Below, in pieces: positions 21,736 to 33,440 of a stretch of DNA of 64,000 nt (position 1 is the first letter of the stretch; every line of letters starts with the position of its first letter). The position numbers were made by a program, and so were the translations under genes. Source of the stretch: Paguma larvata (lineage: Eukaryota; Chordata; Mammalia; Carnivora; Viverridae). The notes beneath the pieces were generated by a model that saw nothing but the letters and a program-made list of their open reading frames with translations, was not told the origin of the DNA and ran no database searches. The stretch spans positions 77,701,123-77,765,122 of the forward strand of contig CM057825.1 in the NCBI GenBank assembly GCA_030068075.1, written 5' to 3'.

Positions 21736-23138
21736 AAAAAGATGTTAATATCGAAAAGGGCAGGAATTTCTGTAAAAGTTTAAGAGAAAATAGAGTTAAT
21801 ATAATAATTTATTTTAAATCTTCCCAACTTCAGTGGTGCGCATCCTCTCTGTAACCTACTGGCATGTGGGCATGACCTCTGCCCAGCTCTTTGTCATATT
21901 TGTACAGCTAAGATTTGACAAGTTCTAGGCAAGTTTTAGATTCTGTGATCTCTTTATGGCTGATATATATTTATAGAAATCATTTCCCTTTCTGCTTTGT
22001 TTAGCCAATATCTAGTTATTCTGTTGATAATGAGCCTTGCAGACAATTAAAATTCTATGAAACAGGGCAAGAGCAGGTCTCAGATTACTCTAATTTTTTT
22101 TAGCTACCTCAACATTTATGTAGTATCGGTTTAGTGCCAAAAGTACTAAATGTTTGACATAATTTTCTGATATTGTTACTAACCCTTTTCCACACTTGTT
22201 TGTTTGTTTCCCTATACTAAACACAGTTTACTAGAGCCGTGGGTGACTTCTTGCTCTTCTCCTTATGCTAGGTGGGCCGGTCCTCCTGGAGAAGGAGGAA
22301 GGGAGGGTACTCGGAGTACACGTCTGCCTTTTCCCAGCCCCCGGCAGTGATGCTGAGGCATGGACTAGGTGGAGAGAATGTGCAGCTATATGAATTATTC
22401 CTTAACTGACTGTCAATTGTTATGGGAACTTCCGTATCAGCAGGACCCAGACAACATCTCAGGTGTGCAGGCTTATGGCAGATCTTTGAAAAATCACTAG
22501 AATTATTTCTGTCAGTACCTCTTGATCTGCCTAATAGAACCTTCCCAAACTCTTCCTATCTTTTCTCCAAGGTGCGGATAACTAGACCACTTGAGATTCT
22601 ACCTCTGATTACCGTTTGCTTTATTTGTATGGTGGATTATTTACTTTTATTAGCATCAGTGGGAATCCCACTGCCAGGAACTCTGGGAGAAGAGCATAAA
22701 CAGTTCTGTCTCTGTTTTGACTTTCTTCTATTTGGGCAAACTCCAACCACAGTTGGTTCACCTCACTTTTGGAAATGTAGCTTGGTGCAGATTCCTCATT
22801 CTTAATTTATGTCTCCCCATAATTCCAGGTGAACTCTCTGTCTACATTCCTCTGAAGCCAGTGGCTTCTCCCACTCCGTTAATGCTGGACGCTGACGACA
22901 TCATTTCCTCTGGGTGTGTATCCAGCCCCTGAGCAATACTGCCTGCCAGCACCACTGTGGTGGCCCAGGGCTCAGCTCCTCCTTCCAGAATTATTGTCAC
23001 TGCCTTCAGAGTGTTCTCCTCTTCTCTCATTGCTTTCTTCTTTCCTGTGTCTTACTAACAAATTATTTTTCCTAAAATATTTCTTTCCTTATGTTACGTT
23101 CCAATGACCTAGATTGTTCTTGGTTACTTATCAAAAAT
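21736..23138. other. Unassigned sequence, no gene seen
   Basis: No repeat family or exon recognised. A 127-codon plus-strand opening at 22,422-22,805 contains no recognisable motif and no splice-site pair that would make it an obvious exon. Confidence 0.4.
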
Positions 23139-23151
23139 AAAACAAGTTATT

Positions 23152-23296
23152 GGGGCTCCCGGTGGCTAAGTTGGTTCAACTTCTGACTCTTGATTTTCAG
23201 CTCATGGTTCGTGGGATTGAGCCTTCTGCTGAGCATGGGGCCTGCTTGGGATTCTCTCTCTCTCTCTCTCTCTCTCTCAAAATTAATAAACATTTA
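23152..23296 (+). mobile_element. CAN SINE, strongly shortened
   Basis: Sense copy of only ~145 bp: GGGGCTCCCGGTGGCTAAGT head, GAGCATGGGGCCTGCTTGGG, (CT)n and AAAATTAATAAACATTTA tail, lacking the section after the CT stretch. Target duplications AAAACAAGTTATT (23,139-23,151) and AAAACAAGTTCTT (23,297-23,309) differ at one base. Confidence 0.93.
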
Positions 23297-23429
23297 AAAA
23301 CAAGTTCTTGTGCGTCAAGGCTTGCTATGGCTTCTGTGCTCCAGTCAGTCCAAGCTCTGTGGTGCTCCCCAACCTCTCTCTCCCCAGTCACCCTATTATC
23401 TTTAAGCCCTTTTACCTTTTATTAAGAAA

Positions 23430-23570
23430 AATCCCACTCTGTTCAAGTTTTACCTACTCATATCTCCTCTGTGAAATCTTCTTTAATCGTTAAATCTTCA
23501 TCCCACAGCCTTTCCCGTATCAATTCTAAGAGCAAATTGAGAGTCTGTAACACATACTTTAACCCTTTTA
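23430..23570 (+). repeat. Possible L2 LINE remnant
   Basis: CAAGTTTTACCTACTCATAT, CTCCTCTGTGAAATCTTCTT and TAATCGTTAAATCTTCATCC follow the L2 pattern (acctcctccaggaagccttccctgatc...), but divergence is high and the call is tentative. Confidence 0.35.
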
Positions 23571-24017
23571 GCTTCCTATGGTTATTCCATTCTATATTGT
23601 TTGGAAGTATACTTGGCTACTCATAAGAGACCCAAATATATGGCCTGAATATGACAGATACTCGTTTTTCTCATGTAATGAAGTGTCAGGAGGTAGAGAG
23701 TTCACAGTTGCTACATTGGCCCCTTGTAGCTTTCCATTCTTCAAGTCCTCAGGTCTGGTCCCCAACTTGAAAATACACAAAATGCTGCAGTAGCTCAGGC
23801 AAGAAGAAAGAAATGGAGTAAGCGGTCAGCCTATTTTAAAAAGCTTTTCTGAAAGTGCTATTCATTGAAAGGTCAGCATCTTCTGCAAGGGAAGTGTAAT
23901 CTTTGAGACATGCACATTGCTGCTCCCCCAAATCTAGGGATACTGTTAATAGGGAATGAGGAAAGATGGCTACCGTGGGCCCCTCTCAGTCCATGTGATA
24001 TACACATAAATGAGCCT

Positions 24018-24031
24018 CCCCCCCCCCCCCC
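24018..24031. repeat. Poly-C run
   Basis: Fourteen consecutive C, then G and five more C. A homopolymer prone to length errors in assembly and replication. Confidence 0.95.
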
Positions 24032-24439
24032 GCCCCCGTTCACTGTAGCTGCAGGGGCACAGCAAGGGTCTGCTTTGCTTTCCAGAGCAGTGGCAACATG
24101 AGTAAACTATAAATGTTTGACAAATCAGGATGTTCCCTTCGGTCAGGGAGACTGTTTCTTTTTTACTTTGTCTCATACTCTTTACTCTTTCCCCAGGAAT
24201 ATGTACAAAGAGATAAAAAATTTTAAACAACTACAGAAGATAAAAATAAATGTGAAACTTGTTCATTTGTGAACACCATTTTGTTCTGTTGAAGAAAACA
24301 ATCATATAGGTGTGTCTGGATTTTGATGCTTAGACTACTGGGTTATAATATTCAACAAATGTCTAGTAAATACTCCACCATGACACACACTTCTGGGTCT
24401 ACGTGACATGCAGATTTTTTTGACATTCATCTTAAATTT

Positions 24440-25150
24440 GCAAACTTCCGGGACAATTAATGCAGTGGTTTGTCTAACCCAAGTAAACTGGCTTTGTATT
24501 CTTCCCAGAATTTAAACAAAGAATATGCATGATAAATATTTGCTATTTGTGATGCTGTTGAGGGTGGTCATTAGGAGCTTCAACTGATGGGTGTTTTCCT
24601 ACCTTTGTCAGACACAAAGCAAGCCTCCTTTTGTCTCCTGATCACAGCTCTAATTTTCCCAGCTGGGTGAATTCACCAAGTTGAGACTCTGAGAGGCCTT
24701 AACATTAGCAAAATCTACAAAGCGCCAGAGGGGCACAAAACCTGCGTAGGACACAGTTCGCTCTCCGGGCTTGGCGGTGCGGTTGCCACAGCTACCAAAG
24801 CTGCAGATTTCTCTGCTTTGTGTTCACGTGGGAAGAGAAGCTTTCAAGGTGACAGTGGCTTCATTATATAACTGACATTGCAGTTCGTTTGCTTTAATAT
24901 TCGCATTTTAATCTACGGTGCCATGGTGCCTCGGCGACTCATCCTAAATAGGACTTTTCTTTGGGAATACTGTTAGGTGGGGGATGGGTAGGCAAAGTTT
25001 TATACACTCAGGATGGCAGATCATAGGGTGAATGAATCTGTAATTATGATTTTTCCCTGGACTTTGTGACCATTCATACCGTGGCTTGAGCTGATATTGG
25101 GGAGCTATTAGCTGCATTGCTGCATCAGCCACAAAGAGAATACAGGAACC
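24440..25150. other. Candidate conserved non-coding (regulatory) block
   Basis: About 700 bp without recognisable repeats or a long open frame. It holds site-like words such as GACAATTAATGCAG, GGGACAATTAAT, TGATCACAGCTCTAATTTTC and TTAACATTAGCAAAATC, plus a local CpG cluster near 24,720-24,785 (GCG, TGCG, TTCG, CCGG, GGCG, GCGG). This resembles a developmental enhancer block, but the call is inferred from composition only. Confidence 0.35.
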
Positions 25151-25714
25151 ACTGATTCACATACATACACATTATATGCGTCAATTTAAAAATAGCAATT
25201 AAGATGAAATCGCATCTGCCTGTCCTTGGTGAAGTTTAAGTAGATATCCATGTATAATTAACTTAAGAGTCATTCTGAAGCCTTGAAGTTCTATACTTTA
25301 TTTAATGATCTTTAAGCACTGTATATAAAATATTAACTGCAGATGAGTAGGCTTCACTTAAAACCAAATCGTATACATAATATAATTGACATATGACCTT
25401 CTGTAGTGGAAATTGCAGAGTGACAGATATATAAGAATGTGTTAACAGTGGGTTTACAGTTTGTATATTTCCATTTCTTTTCAAAAATATATATTATCAA
25501 TGATAAAGAGGTCCCTAAATTCCTTCCACTGTCTTGTCTCCAGTCTCAGTTTTAAAAAGAATGTGAGTTTTGTCCCTTCTTTTTGGTGGAATGGCATTAT
25601 CAACAGCAAAATACTGAGTGGTTTTTTGTTTGTTTTGTTTAGTTTAAGAAGGAGCAGCTAAAGCACTGTTTATGAAAATTAGTTAATTTTTCCTTGTTAA
25701 AAGAAGGCTCCCTT

Positions 25715-25929
25715 GGGGTACCTGGGTGGCTCAGCCAGTTGAGTGTCCGACTCTTGACTTCAGCCCAGGTCATGATCCCAGAGTCATGGAATTGAGCCCT
25801 GGGTCAGGCTCTGTGCTGAGTGTGGAACCTGCTTGAGATTCTCTCTCTTTCTCTCTCTCTCTCTCTCCGTCTGCCCATCTCCCCTGCTCGTGCGCTCTCT
25901 TCTAAAATAAATTTAAAAACTAATAATCA
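25715..25929 (+). mobile_element. CAN SINE, older variant
   Basis: Sense SINE (GGGGTACCTGGGTGGCTCAG ... CTGAGTGTGGAACCTGCTTG ... CTAAAATAAATTTAAAAAC). Target duplications AAAAGAAGGCTCCCTT (25,699-25,714) and AAAAGAAGATTCCCTT (25,930-25,945) match at 14 of 16. Confidence 0.95.
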
Positions 25930-26009
25930 AAAAGAAGATTCCCTTGACCACCATTTGTATTTCATTAGCAGATTCTATCAGGCCTTGGGTGGGAAGGGAA
26001 CAATTTTTT

Positions 26010-26490
26010 GGAGCACCTGTTGTGTTTTTCTCTCACTTTGTGTATATTGTCTCATTTAATATAACACTATTAAGTACTATTATTTTGTTGTTTATTGTGC
26101 TCACTTTTTTTTTAAACTTTTTTTAAAATTCTTATTAATTTTTGAGACAGAGAGAGCGAGTGAGCAGGGGAGGGGCAGAGAGAGAGGGAGACACAGAATT
26201 GGAAGCATTCTCCAGGCTCTGAGCTGTCAGCACAGAACCTGATGCGGAGCTCGAACTCCCAAACTGTGAGATCATGACCTGAACTGAAGTTGGATGCTTA
26301 ACCCCCTGAGCCACCCAGGTGCCCCTATTGTGCTCACTTTTAAGTATTACTAATTTGTTTTACAGATGAGGCTAAGGAGAGGATTTTTTCATAGCCACCA
26401 TCACAAAGTCAATAAATAACAGAGACATAGTGGTCTTTGTCATAGAGACACAGGTCTTTCTAATCTCCAAACCCATATTCTTTTTATCAA
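26010..26490 (+). repeat. MIR SINE split by a younger SINE
   Basis: The left part (about 26,010-26,092) carries TATTGTCTCATTTAATATAA and AGTACTATTATTTTG. The right part (26,342-26,490) carries TTGTTTTACAGATGAGGCTA, AGCCACCATCACAAAGTC and CACAGGTCTTTCTAATCTCC, in correct MIR order. The break coincides exactly with the SINE at 26,109. Confidence 0.8.
26109..26325 (-). mobile_element. CAN SINE inserted into a MIR
   Basis: Reverse-strand SINE with a perfect 16-bp target duplication TATTGTGCTCACTTTT at 26,093-26,108 and 26,326-26,341. The head at the right reads GAGCCACCCAGGTGCCCC. Removing it rejoins the two MIR halves. Confidence 0.97.
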
Positions 26491-26799
26491 CTTGGGAAGA
26501 CAAACTCTGCCAGGATGACTTCAGATTTGGAGAGATGGTATGACATAATTCTCCTTTGTTTTAGTTTTCAGTAATCATTGAATTGCCTTCAAGAAATTTG
26601 ATATAAACATCGTTAAATATGATTTGTACACTGGATGCTACAAAGACCTCCAGTTTTTTTTGGGGGGGATCTTTTTGTGTCCAGGGAAGCAAAATTAAAC
26701 CCTAGTTTCAACAGTATGTCACAACAACTGAGCATGTCTTATTAGTATTAGTTATTAGTTTGTCTTATTAGTATGAGTCTCAAGACTTACTTTGGAATG

Positions 26800-27180
26800 C
26801 TGGGGGAAAGGCTCTTCTGTTCTTTTACTTCACATAGGATTATGTTTCCCAGCCCCCACTGACTTCAGATTAGGGCATACGATTTACTTTGGTCAATGAT
26901 ATATAAGAAGAAGTAGTGTGCGGCATGTCTGAGTTGGAGCTTTAAGTGCCCTCATAGTGTTTCCACCATGCCTGCCCCCTTATATAGTACTGGCAACGTT
27001 CCATATCGAGGTTGCTCTATCAGCCTGGGTCCTGGAACATGGACTGTGTGAAACAGAGCCGCAGTTGACCTACAATGGAAATGAACAGTAAATGAAAAAT
27101 ACTTTTTTTTGTTGATGTGAGCCATTGAAATGTGGGAGTTGTTTTTTTTTTCTGCAGCATAACTTAGCATAAATGGTAGG
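26800..27180 (+). repeat. Probable old LTR-type repeat (unassigned)
   Basis: Order of words (TTACTTTGGTCAATGATATA, GAGCTTTAAGTGCCCTCATA, TCAGCCTGGGTCCTGGAACA, TGTGTGAAACAGAGCCGCAG, GTTGATGTGAGCCATTGAAA, GCAGCATAACTTAGCAT) matches a common mammalian repeat ending 'agccactgag...gcagcataacctagc'. I cannot name the family with certainty. Confidence 0.45.
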
Positions 27181-28329
27181 GTATGAAGACAATGCTTGGA
27201 AGAGCTGCAGCCATTTTTGCCTCATGAGGCAGCCTAATGGCAAAGCTGACATAAGAAGGAAGCAGAGTTTGGGAAATCATAGAGGAAGGAAGATGGAATT
27301 CTGATGATATCACAAACCCTTGGCTTGTGGCTGTAGTCATCCATCCCTAGAGCTGAAATTTTTATTTAAGTGAATCAGTATATTTGCTTAAGCTAATTTT
27401 AGTTCAGTTTTCTGTCACTTGCAACCAAAGCAAACAAATTCCTTTATGTATCATTCCATAAATTCCACTTAGTTTTCCTACAACAGACATCTGAAGTAAC
27501 TGTGAATCTAGCCCAAGTAATTTATGTTGTAAGGTCCTAAGAGTCACGAACCAGATGACAAAGGAAGAAAGCCACTCAAAAGGCAAGATATAAAAGTAGG
27601 TGGATGCCAAATAAGAACTATGTAAGACTACTATACTACTAATACGATTTGAATGATTTCTTCAAGGATAAGTGGAGAATTTACACTTCTCAAAACGATG
27701 CCTGTTTGAAAATATATAAACAAAGATTTCTGAATAGAAGGGTTGGGGGAAGGCACAAGGGGTCATGAAGTGATGTTCTGGAAGATCCCTCCCACATTAC
27801 AGTAAAGAGTCTAAAATATTGGATTTTTTTTACCGATTAATCATTGCAGTTTTTTTTCTAGAAAATAATTGAAATTAAGAAAACTATGACAAACAGGTTA
27901 TAGATAACAACAATTGTAACCTATAACACTTGCAAAATTGTGAGATTTCCCTTTAAGAGTGAGTACCTTGTTCTCAAATCCTGCTACCCAAGAGCAGAGA
28001 GGACACTTGCTGCTGAATTTCCCGAAATGGCAGAATGGACTTAGAATTGGGTCTCACTATGGCCAATATTTCTATTCCAGCAGGGGTAGTTACTTACTAA
28101 GGTCAGAACATTTTCTTTCTTTGAAACATCATCAGCTTACGGAAGAAACTTTCTGTGTCTACCTCTAAAATGTGAGGAGACATTTGAAAGCAGTACATCA
28201 CCCAAGAAGAGAACCAAAACCAAGACGTAAATAGTGATTATTCTTAATGAAGGAATTTATGCTAGGAAAACAATAATCACAAAATTTAAAAAATATAATA
28301 CCTTCGAATAGTCTCTGTGAACTGAAGTT
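27181..28329. other. Unassigned sequence, no gene seen
   Basis: No exon recognised. Around 27,405-27,430 the words TCAGTTTTCTGTCACTTGCA and ACCAAAGCAAACAAA resemble the end of another old LTR- or DNA-type repeat, too weak to assign. Confidence 0.35.
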
Positions 28330-28890
28330 TGTAGTTAATTTTTCATTTTGTTTAATTTAAAAAAATTGAATAGGGAATACTTTTACATGATTAAATATAT
28401 CATAGAAAGTGGTATGCAGTAAAAAGGTTAGCTATCACCTTATCCCTCATCAGCCCCACGTTTTCCTGTCACCAGCAGGTCACCATATTATTAATTACTG
28501 AGTATTCTTCCAGAGTGTCTTTGTGCAAGACCGAGGAAATGCAGATATATTTTGTTATTTCCACTCTTTCTTCCATAAAGTGTAGCACACTATAGACTGT
28601 TCTGTATTTTTCTATTTTCACCCAATGATACCTCTTGGAGATCTTTTCTTACCAGTACCTCAAGTGCTTTGCCTTTTTTTTCCTTACATTTTCATCGTAT
28701 TTCTCATGGCAGGCATGTACAGTAATCTATTTAAGCAGTTCCCGAATGATGGAAAGCTGGATTACTTCCAGTTTTTCCTGGTACACACAGTGCTTTGGAT
28801 TAATAACCTTTACATATGTTGCTTCATACATGTTCATTGCTTATTTTCAGAAAATGAAAATAAAGCCAAACTCTAAAAACAGAGTCATCC
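28330..28890 (-). mobile_element. Old L1 3' end, antisense
   Basis: TACATGATTAAATATATCAT, GCAGTAAAAAGGTTAGCTAT, TTCCAGAGTGTCTTTGTGCA, AATGATACCTCTTGGAGATC and TAATCTATTTAAGCAGTTCC follow the antisense L1M 3'-UTR/ORF2-end order seen in many mammals. No open frame survives. Confidence 0.72.
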
Positions 28891-29803
28891 TCAATTTTGG
28901 CAAGCTTCTAATCTGAGGGCTCACTTGGGTTATTTTTTGCTGCCTAAAGTAACTAATTTTTGCTCACCGGCTCATGTAGCCAAGAAAAGTGGCTTTCGTT
29001 TGTAAATAAATACAAGCTACCTAGACTCTTGGAAAGAAGGAGAAATGTGTAATACATATCCATAGGGCCATCCTAGGACTTTTGCAGACATGTTCCTTCC
29101 CAGAAATATGATAGAAGAAAGGGTCATTTCCATAAGAGGTACTATTTACTGGGAAAACCTTGGCTTCCTTATCTTGATCTTCATATTTGATTCAGAGGAT
29201 TTTTCCTCTGAATTGATTCACATGTATCTCTTCCCTTATATTCCTTTTCTCATCAGCTACATCCTCCAAAATGGTTGCTCGGTACCAATGCTCTTTTTAT
29301 TCTGACCTGTGTACATTCTGTTCTGATGAATCACTTTAAAATAGCCAGTTTATTATAGAATACCTATATCAATTCTCTTTTTTGTTGTTGCTTTTGTTTT
29401 CTCCAGGACTTCTTTGGGTAATTAATGGAATTTAGCTTTTGATGATTGATTCTCCTCCCAAACCCCCCTCCTGAGCACCCAATAGTAAATTTAAAATATG
29501 GGTAAGCTTTTGCAGGGGTTTTGTTTATTTATTTCCTTTTCTTTCTTCCTTCTTAATCACAAACTGTTGGAATATTAATTAAATCAACATTTTAAACTGA
29601 TATGTTTTTATAGGTAAGCATCTATACAGGAAGCCAGTATTTCCAACTCTACCCACAGTCCGATCTCTGCATATCCCTCTTACAGAACAATGGCTTACTT
29701 GAGTCACGTTTCCTGGTTTCTGTTGTTGGCATCATCACCAGCTCTCAGTGACTCCACCATTCACACCATGCTCTCTGCTCGTAACACAGATCCCTGAATT
29801 TTG
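28891..29803. other. Unassigned sequence, no gene seen
   Basis: No repeat or exon recognised. Short open frames only. Confidence 0.4.
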
Positions 29804-29828
29804 TTTGTTTGTTTATTTGTTTGTTTTT
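29804..29828. repeat. (TTTG)n microsatellite
   Basis: TTTGTTTGTTTATTTGTTTG-type run of about six units, one of them TTTA. Confidence 0.85.
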
Positions 29829-30235
29829 GGAATCTGTAGTTCATGCCTTCAGGAATGCCTTGAAAATTATGAATGGAAAATGGCAGGGTACATACTTACT
29901 TTCTTTTCTCAGCCATGCTATTTATTGCATTGCTTGATTCATTACCATCTTCTTTTTTTATTTCTTACTGCTTGTATTTTTGCTCCCTAATGCATAAATT
30001 CCTGTCCTTCACGGGTCTCTGTGCAAGTAGTTTTTCTTCCACTGCCTTTATCTGTCCTCCCAAGTTCTGAAAGCAAATTTCTTCAAAATGTAAAAGACCT
30101 CCTAGTACACTAGGAATAGTTTATTGGTTTAGTTTGTTTAATTATAGTCAGAGGTAAGTCACTACAATTTCATTCATAAAAAATTTGATATTTAGGTTGG
30201 TTTAGGACAGTTCCAAATAATTCTTAGCCATTTGT

Positions 30236-30444
30236 GGGGTGCCTGGGTGGTTCAGTTGGTTAAGCATCCAACTCTTGATTTTGACTCAGGTCATGATCTT
30301 GAGGTTTGTGGGTTCCAACCCTGCATTGGGCTCTGCGCTGATGGTGCAGAGCCTGCTTGGGATCATCTCTCTCCCTCTCTCTCTGTGCTTCCCCTGCTTG
30401 TGCTCTCTCTTTCTAAAAATAAATAAATAAACTTAAAAATGATG
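30236..30444 (+). mobile_element. CAN SINE, older variant
   Basis: Sense SINE (GGGGTGCCTGGGTGGTTCAG head, GCAGAGCCTGCTTGGGATCA, AAAAATAAATAAATAAACTT tail). Target duplications ATTCTTAGCCATTTGT (30,220-30,235) and ATTCTTAGTCATTTGC (30,445-30,460) differ at two bases. Confidence 0.95.
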
Positions 30445-30839
30445 ATTCTTAGTCATTTGCTAGTTGTTCCTTTTTAATAAGAGTTAAGAGGTCTGATTTT
30501 GTATTCGTGCGGTTTTGTGTACATGTTTATTTAGCAGTCACAAAGGTACAGTCTCACCCAAATATATAGACTGCCTGTTTTTACAGGGCTCCAAAAGATA
30601 ACGCTATTGGTTTATGAATTCAAGCTCATTTTCTGATACAAGTGAGAAAAAAACAAAAACATGATTTTTCCAGTGGTTATGGTTACTTCATGATGATTAA
30701 TCCTCCAATATATTATTATTTGGACAACAGGATTTTGAAGAGAACAAAAGGCAGAAAAAAAGATAGAAAATATTCAGCAAAAAAGAGAGAGGAAATTATG
30801 TTCCACCAGATTGCAGGACACAAATTGCGGTTAAACTGA

Positions 30840-31420
30840 TGGCCTGCCTGATATTCTAAGGCTGATTACTCCCTCCCCAGGGGGATATTACAAACAAGGA
30901 TTTACTATCAAAATATTTTTTATTTGTCTGAAAACTAATTTGCCAAGCCTGGAGATCAGAGGAAGAGGCAGATGGGAAAAGCAACCTGCTCCTCTGCCTT
31001 TAAGAAATCAGCTGTAGGGAGAACTCGACCAGGGGGATGCAGATGTCACTGGAGCCCTGAAGCTCCATCAATACCAGGAAAGAAGACAATACCAATCTCC
31101 CAGCCCACAGCTCACAAAGCCACTCTCTCTTCCAGCAGGTATTAAACATTAATGACCATTCCTATAATGAGGGGCAAGAACGGCTCTTGGCAGTAGAGCT
31201 GCCCAATCATGTGGGTAGTGTTGGATTTTCAACAGCAGCACGCTTCCCTGCTTTTTTCCCCTGTTCCTTTTATCCCTCTGAGAATCTTCAGCCTGAAGGT
31301 AATGAAGTGCTTCCTTTATCACTCTGTATCATTGAAATATTTATCTGATTATTTGAATAAAAGATTACTTCAACAATAGTAACTCTCTCCCTGGGTGTAC
31401 TCAGACTTCAAAAGGGAAAA
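30840..31420. other. Candidate conserved non-coding block
   Basis: Repeat-free sequence with balanced composition. Site-like words include TTAAACATTAATGACCATTC, CCCAATCATGTGGG and TTATCTGATTATTTGAATAA. Nothing indicates coding. The regulatory call is inference from the absence of repeats and the style of sequence. Confidence 0.3.
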
Positions 31421-32649
31421 GGAAGCTTGATGAATAAAATAATACCAAGACCTTTAGCAGTAAGCTTTGCAAACACCAAAAAAATACTGTGATTAAGTTG
31501 TGGAGTGTTTACAGCTTGTAAATTCACACGTGATGCTAAGCATGGGTCCGAAAGTTAAGCAACAATTGGCCTTTGGAGTAATAATTTAGACAGCAGTAAG
31601 TTTGAAATTTTTTTTTCTCCCCACACCTTTGAGCATTTCTAAATACATTCCTGCCATCTTGCCGAGTCCCTGAAGATAATGCGGATTCGTTAAGCAGTTT
31701 TCTCAGGATCCATTTTCCTCCTTCCTTGTGTCATGGGTTTTATTAACTGGTAAGCACGAAGTACATAAAAGCCTAAATGTAAGTGGCTTCTGGTTTCCAC
31801 CTGCCTGGCTGTGGGTTTGGACTTTTGCAGAGGAACCACCCTCCCCAAGCATTTCTTGGAGTAAACACAAGAGACAACATGACTCCACAACTGAGCCCTT
31901 GCCCTCCTTGTTTGCCTTGGAAGGTGACCCTGAGACTTTGCCATCCTTGCCCAAGGCCCAGAGAGCCGTTGGAGTATTTCAGTTGCCATGACTGTTGTCT
32001 CGATACCATTGAAACTGGTCATCAGTGCCCAGCCGCAGAAATCCAGTGAGGTAAGGACACTCCTGTGCCCCTGCTCACTGGGGAGTAAGGACAGGGAAAT
32101 GCCATTGCAAGGTTGGTTTTGCTCTTAATCACTTGCAGGCTTAGTGAGACCGTTCTCTCAGTGGACACACTGCCCCTGCCTTCCACAGCGTGTACTCCTG
32201 GATGGAAATGGAACAAACTCCCGTCCAACCGGAAGCATCTGCTATCGTCCACTATTTAAGTTATTGCGGTTTTAGTTCACTCTGCAAGTTCATCTTTCTC
32301 TCTGGTGAGCCCTCTTTCAGCCTTCCCGTTGCTCCCCCTTCCATTTCTCTTTTATAATAATATATAGACTGCCAAGGCTGCTATTCAGGTCTCAACACCA
32401 CCTGTGCACAGTGTGTTTATCCCAGCAGCCTTCCTAGCACCCGTTGTGATTCTGTGGCTGTCAGTAGGCACATGGAGAGGGGAGTGTTGTCTTAGTCTAC
32501 TGGCCAGAGTTGCCTTCTAAGACCAATTCTGTAATAATCTCTTCTCATATTACTCAGTGCACAGAAAAAAGATAATTTTTGCCTTCCAGAGCTTCTGCGT
32601 ATCAACCCCCCTGCCAAAAAACCCAGCAAACAAAAAACCAAAAGGGGTG
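31421..32649. other. GC-richer stretch with overlapping chance open frames
   Basis: Four overlapping openings of 78 to 110 codons occur on both strands between 31,690 and 32,049. The plus-strand frame ending at 32,049 is cysteine-rich (CPPCLPW, LCHPCPR, CHDCCLD). An acceptor-like TTGGACTTTTGCAG ends at 31,830 and a donor-like GAG/GTAAGG sits at 32,050. Because the stop falls just before the donor, this does not behave like an ordinary internal coding exon. Confidence 0.3.
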
Positions 32650-32661
32650 TACACTTCTAAA

Positions 32662-32874
32662 AAGTTTTTTTTAATGTTTATTTATTTTTGAGAGAAAGAG
32701 AGACAGAGCACAACCAGAAGAGGGGCAGAGAAAGAGGGAGACACAGACTCCGAAACAGACTCCAGGCTTAGCTGACAGCTTAGAGCCCAATGGGGGGCTC
32801 GAACCCACTAGCTGTGAGATTATGACCAGAGCCAAAGTCAGATGCTCAACCGACTGAACCGCCCAGGCGCCCCA
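32662..32874 (-). mobile_element. CAN SINE, felid type
   Basis: Reverse-strand SINE: TTTTTTTTAATGTTTATTTA on the left, CCAGGCTTAGCTGACAGCTT in the middle, GAACCGCCCAGGCGCCCC head at the right. Degraded target words TACACTTCTAAA (near 32,650) and TACACTTTTGAA (32,881). Confidence 0.94.
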
Positions 32875-32888
32875 AGGATTTACACTTT

Positions 32889-33440
32889 TGAAGATTTAAT
32901 TTTTTTATTATTTTTAATAGACTTTATTTTTTATACCAGTTTTAGGTTCACAGCAAAATTGGATGGACCAGAGATTTTCCATGTACCCCATTATCAATGT
33001 CTCTCTCGACAGTAATACATTTGTTATAACTGGTGAACCTACACTCACACATCATTATCACTCAAAGTCTCTAGTTTACATTAGGGTTCACTCTTGGCGA
33101 ACCCACATTCTGTGGATTTGGACAAATGTATAATGACATGTGTCCACCATCATCACACAGAGTATTTTTATTGCCCTAAAAATCCCTGTGTTCCCTGTTC
33201 AATCCTTCCTTCCCCTAGCCCCTGGCAACCACTGATCTTTTTATTGTCTCCATACTTGTACATTTTGCAGAATGTTAGACACTTGAAATCATACATTTTG
33301 TAGCCTTTTTAGATGGGCTTTTTCAGTTAGAAAGATGCATTTAGAGTTCCTCCATGTCTTTTCCTGGCTTCATAGCTCATTTCTTTTTAGTGCTGAATAA
33401 TATTCCATTTTCTGGATGTGCCATTGTTTGTTTATCCATC
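32889..33440 (-). mobile_element. Old L1M 3' end, antisense
   Basis: CCAGTTTTAGGTTCACAGCA, ATTTGTTATAACTGGTGAAC, GTTTACATTAGGGTTCACTC, GACAAATGTATAATGACATG, AGCCCCTGGCAACCACTGAT and AATAATATTCCATTTTCTGG appear in the standard antisense order of L1M 3' ends. This is one of the better preserved old pieces in the window. Confidence 0.85.

Noticed and set aside
22422..22805. 127-codon plus-strand open frame
   Set aside because: No domain, no convincing splice sites and no retrogene features such as a poly(A) tail with target duplication.
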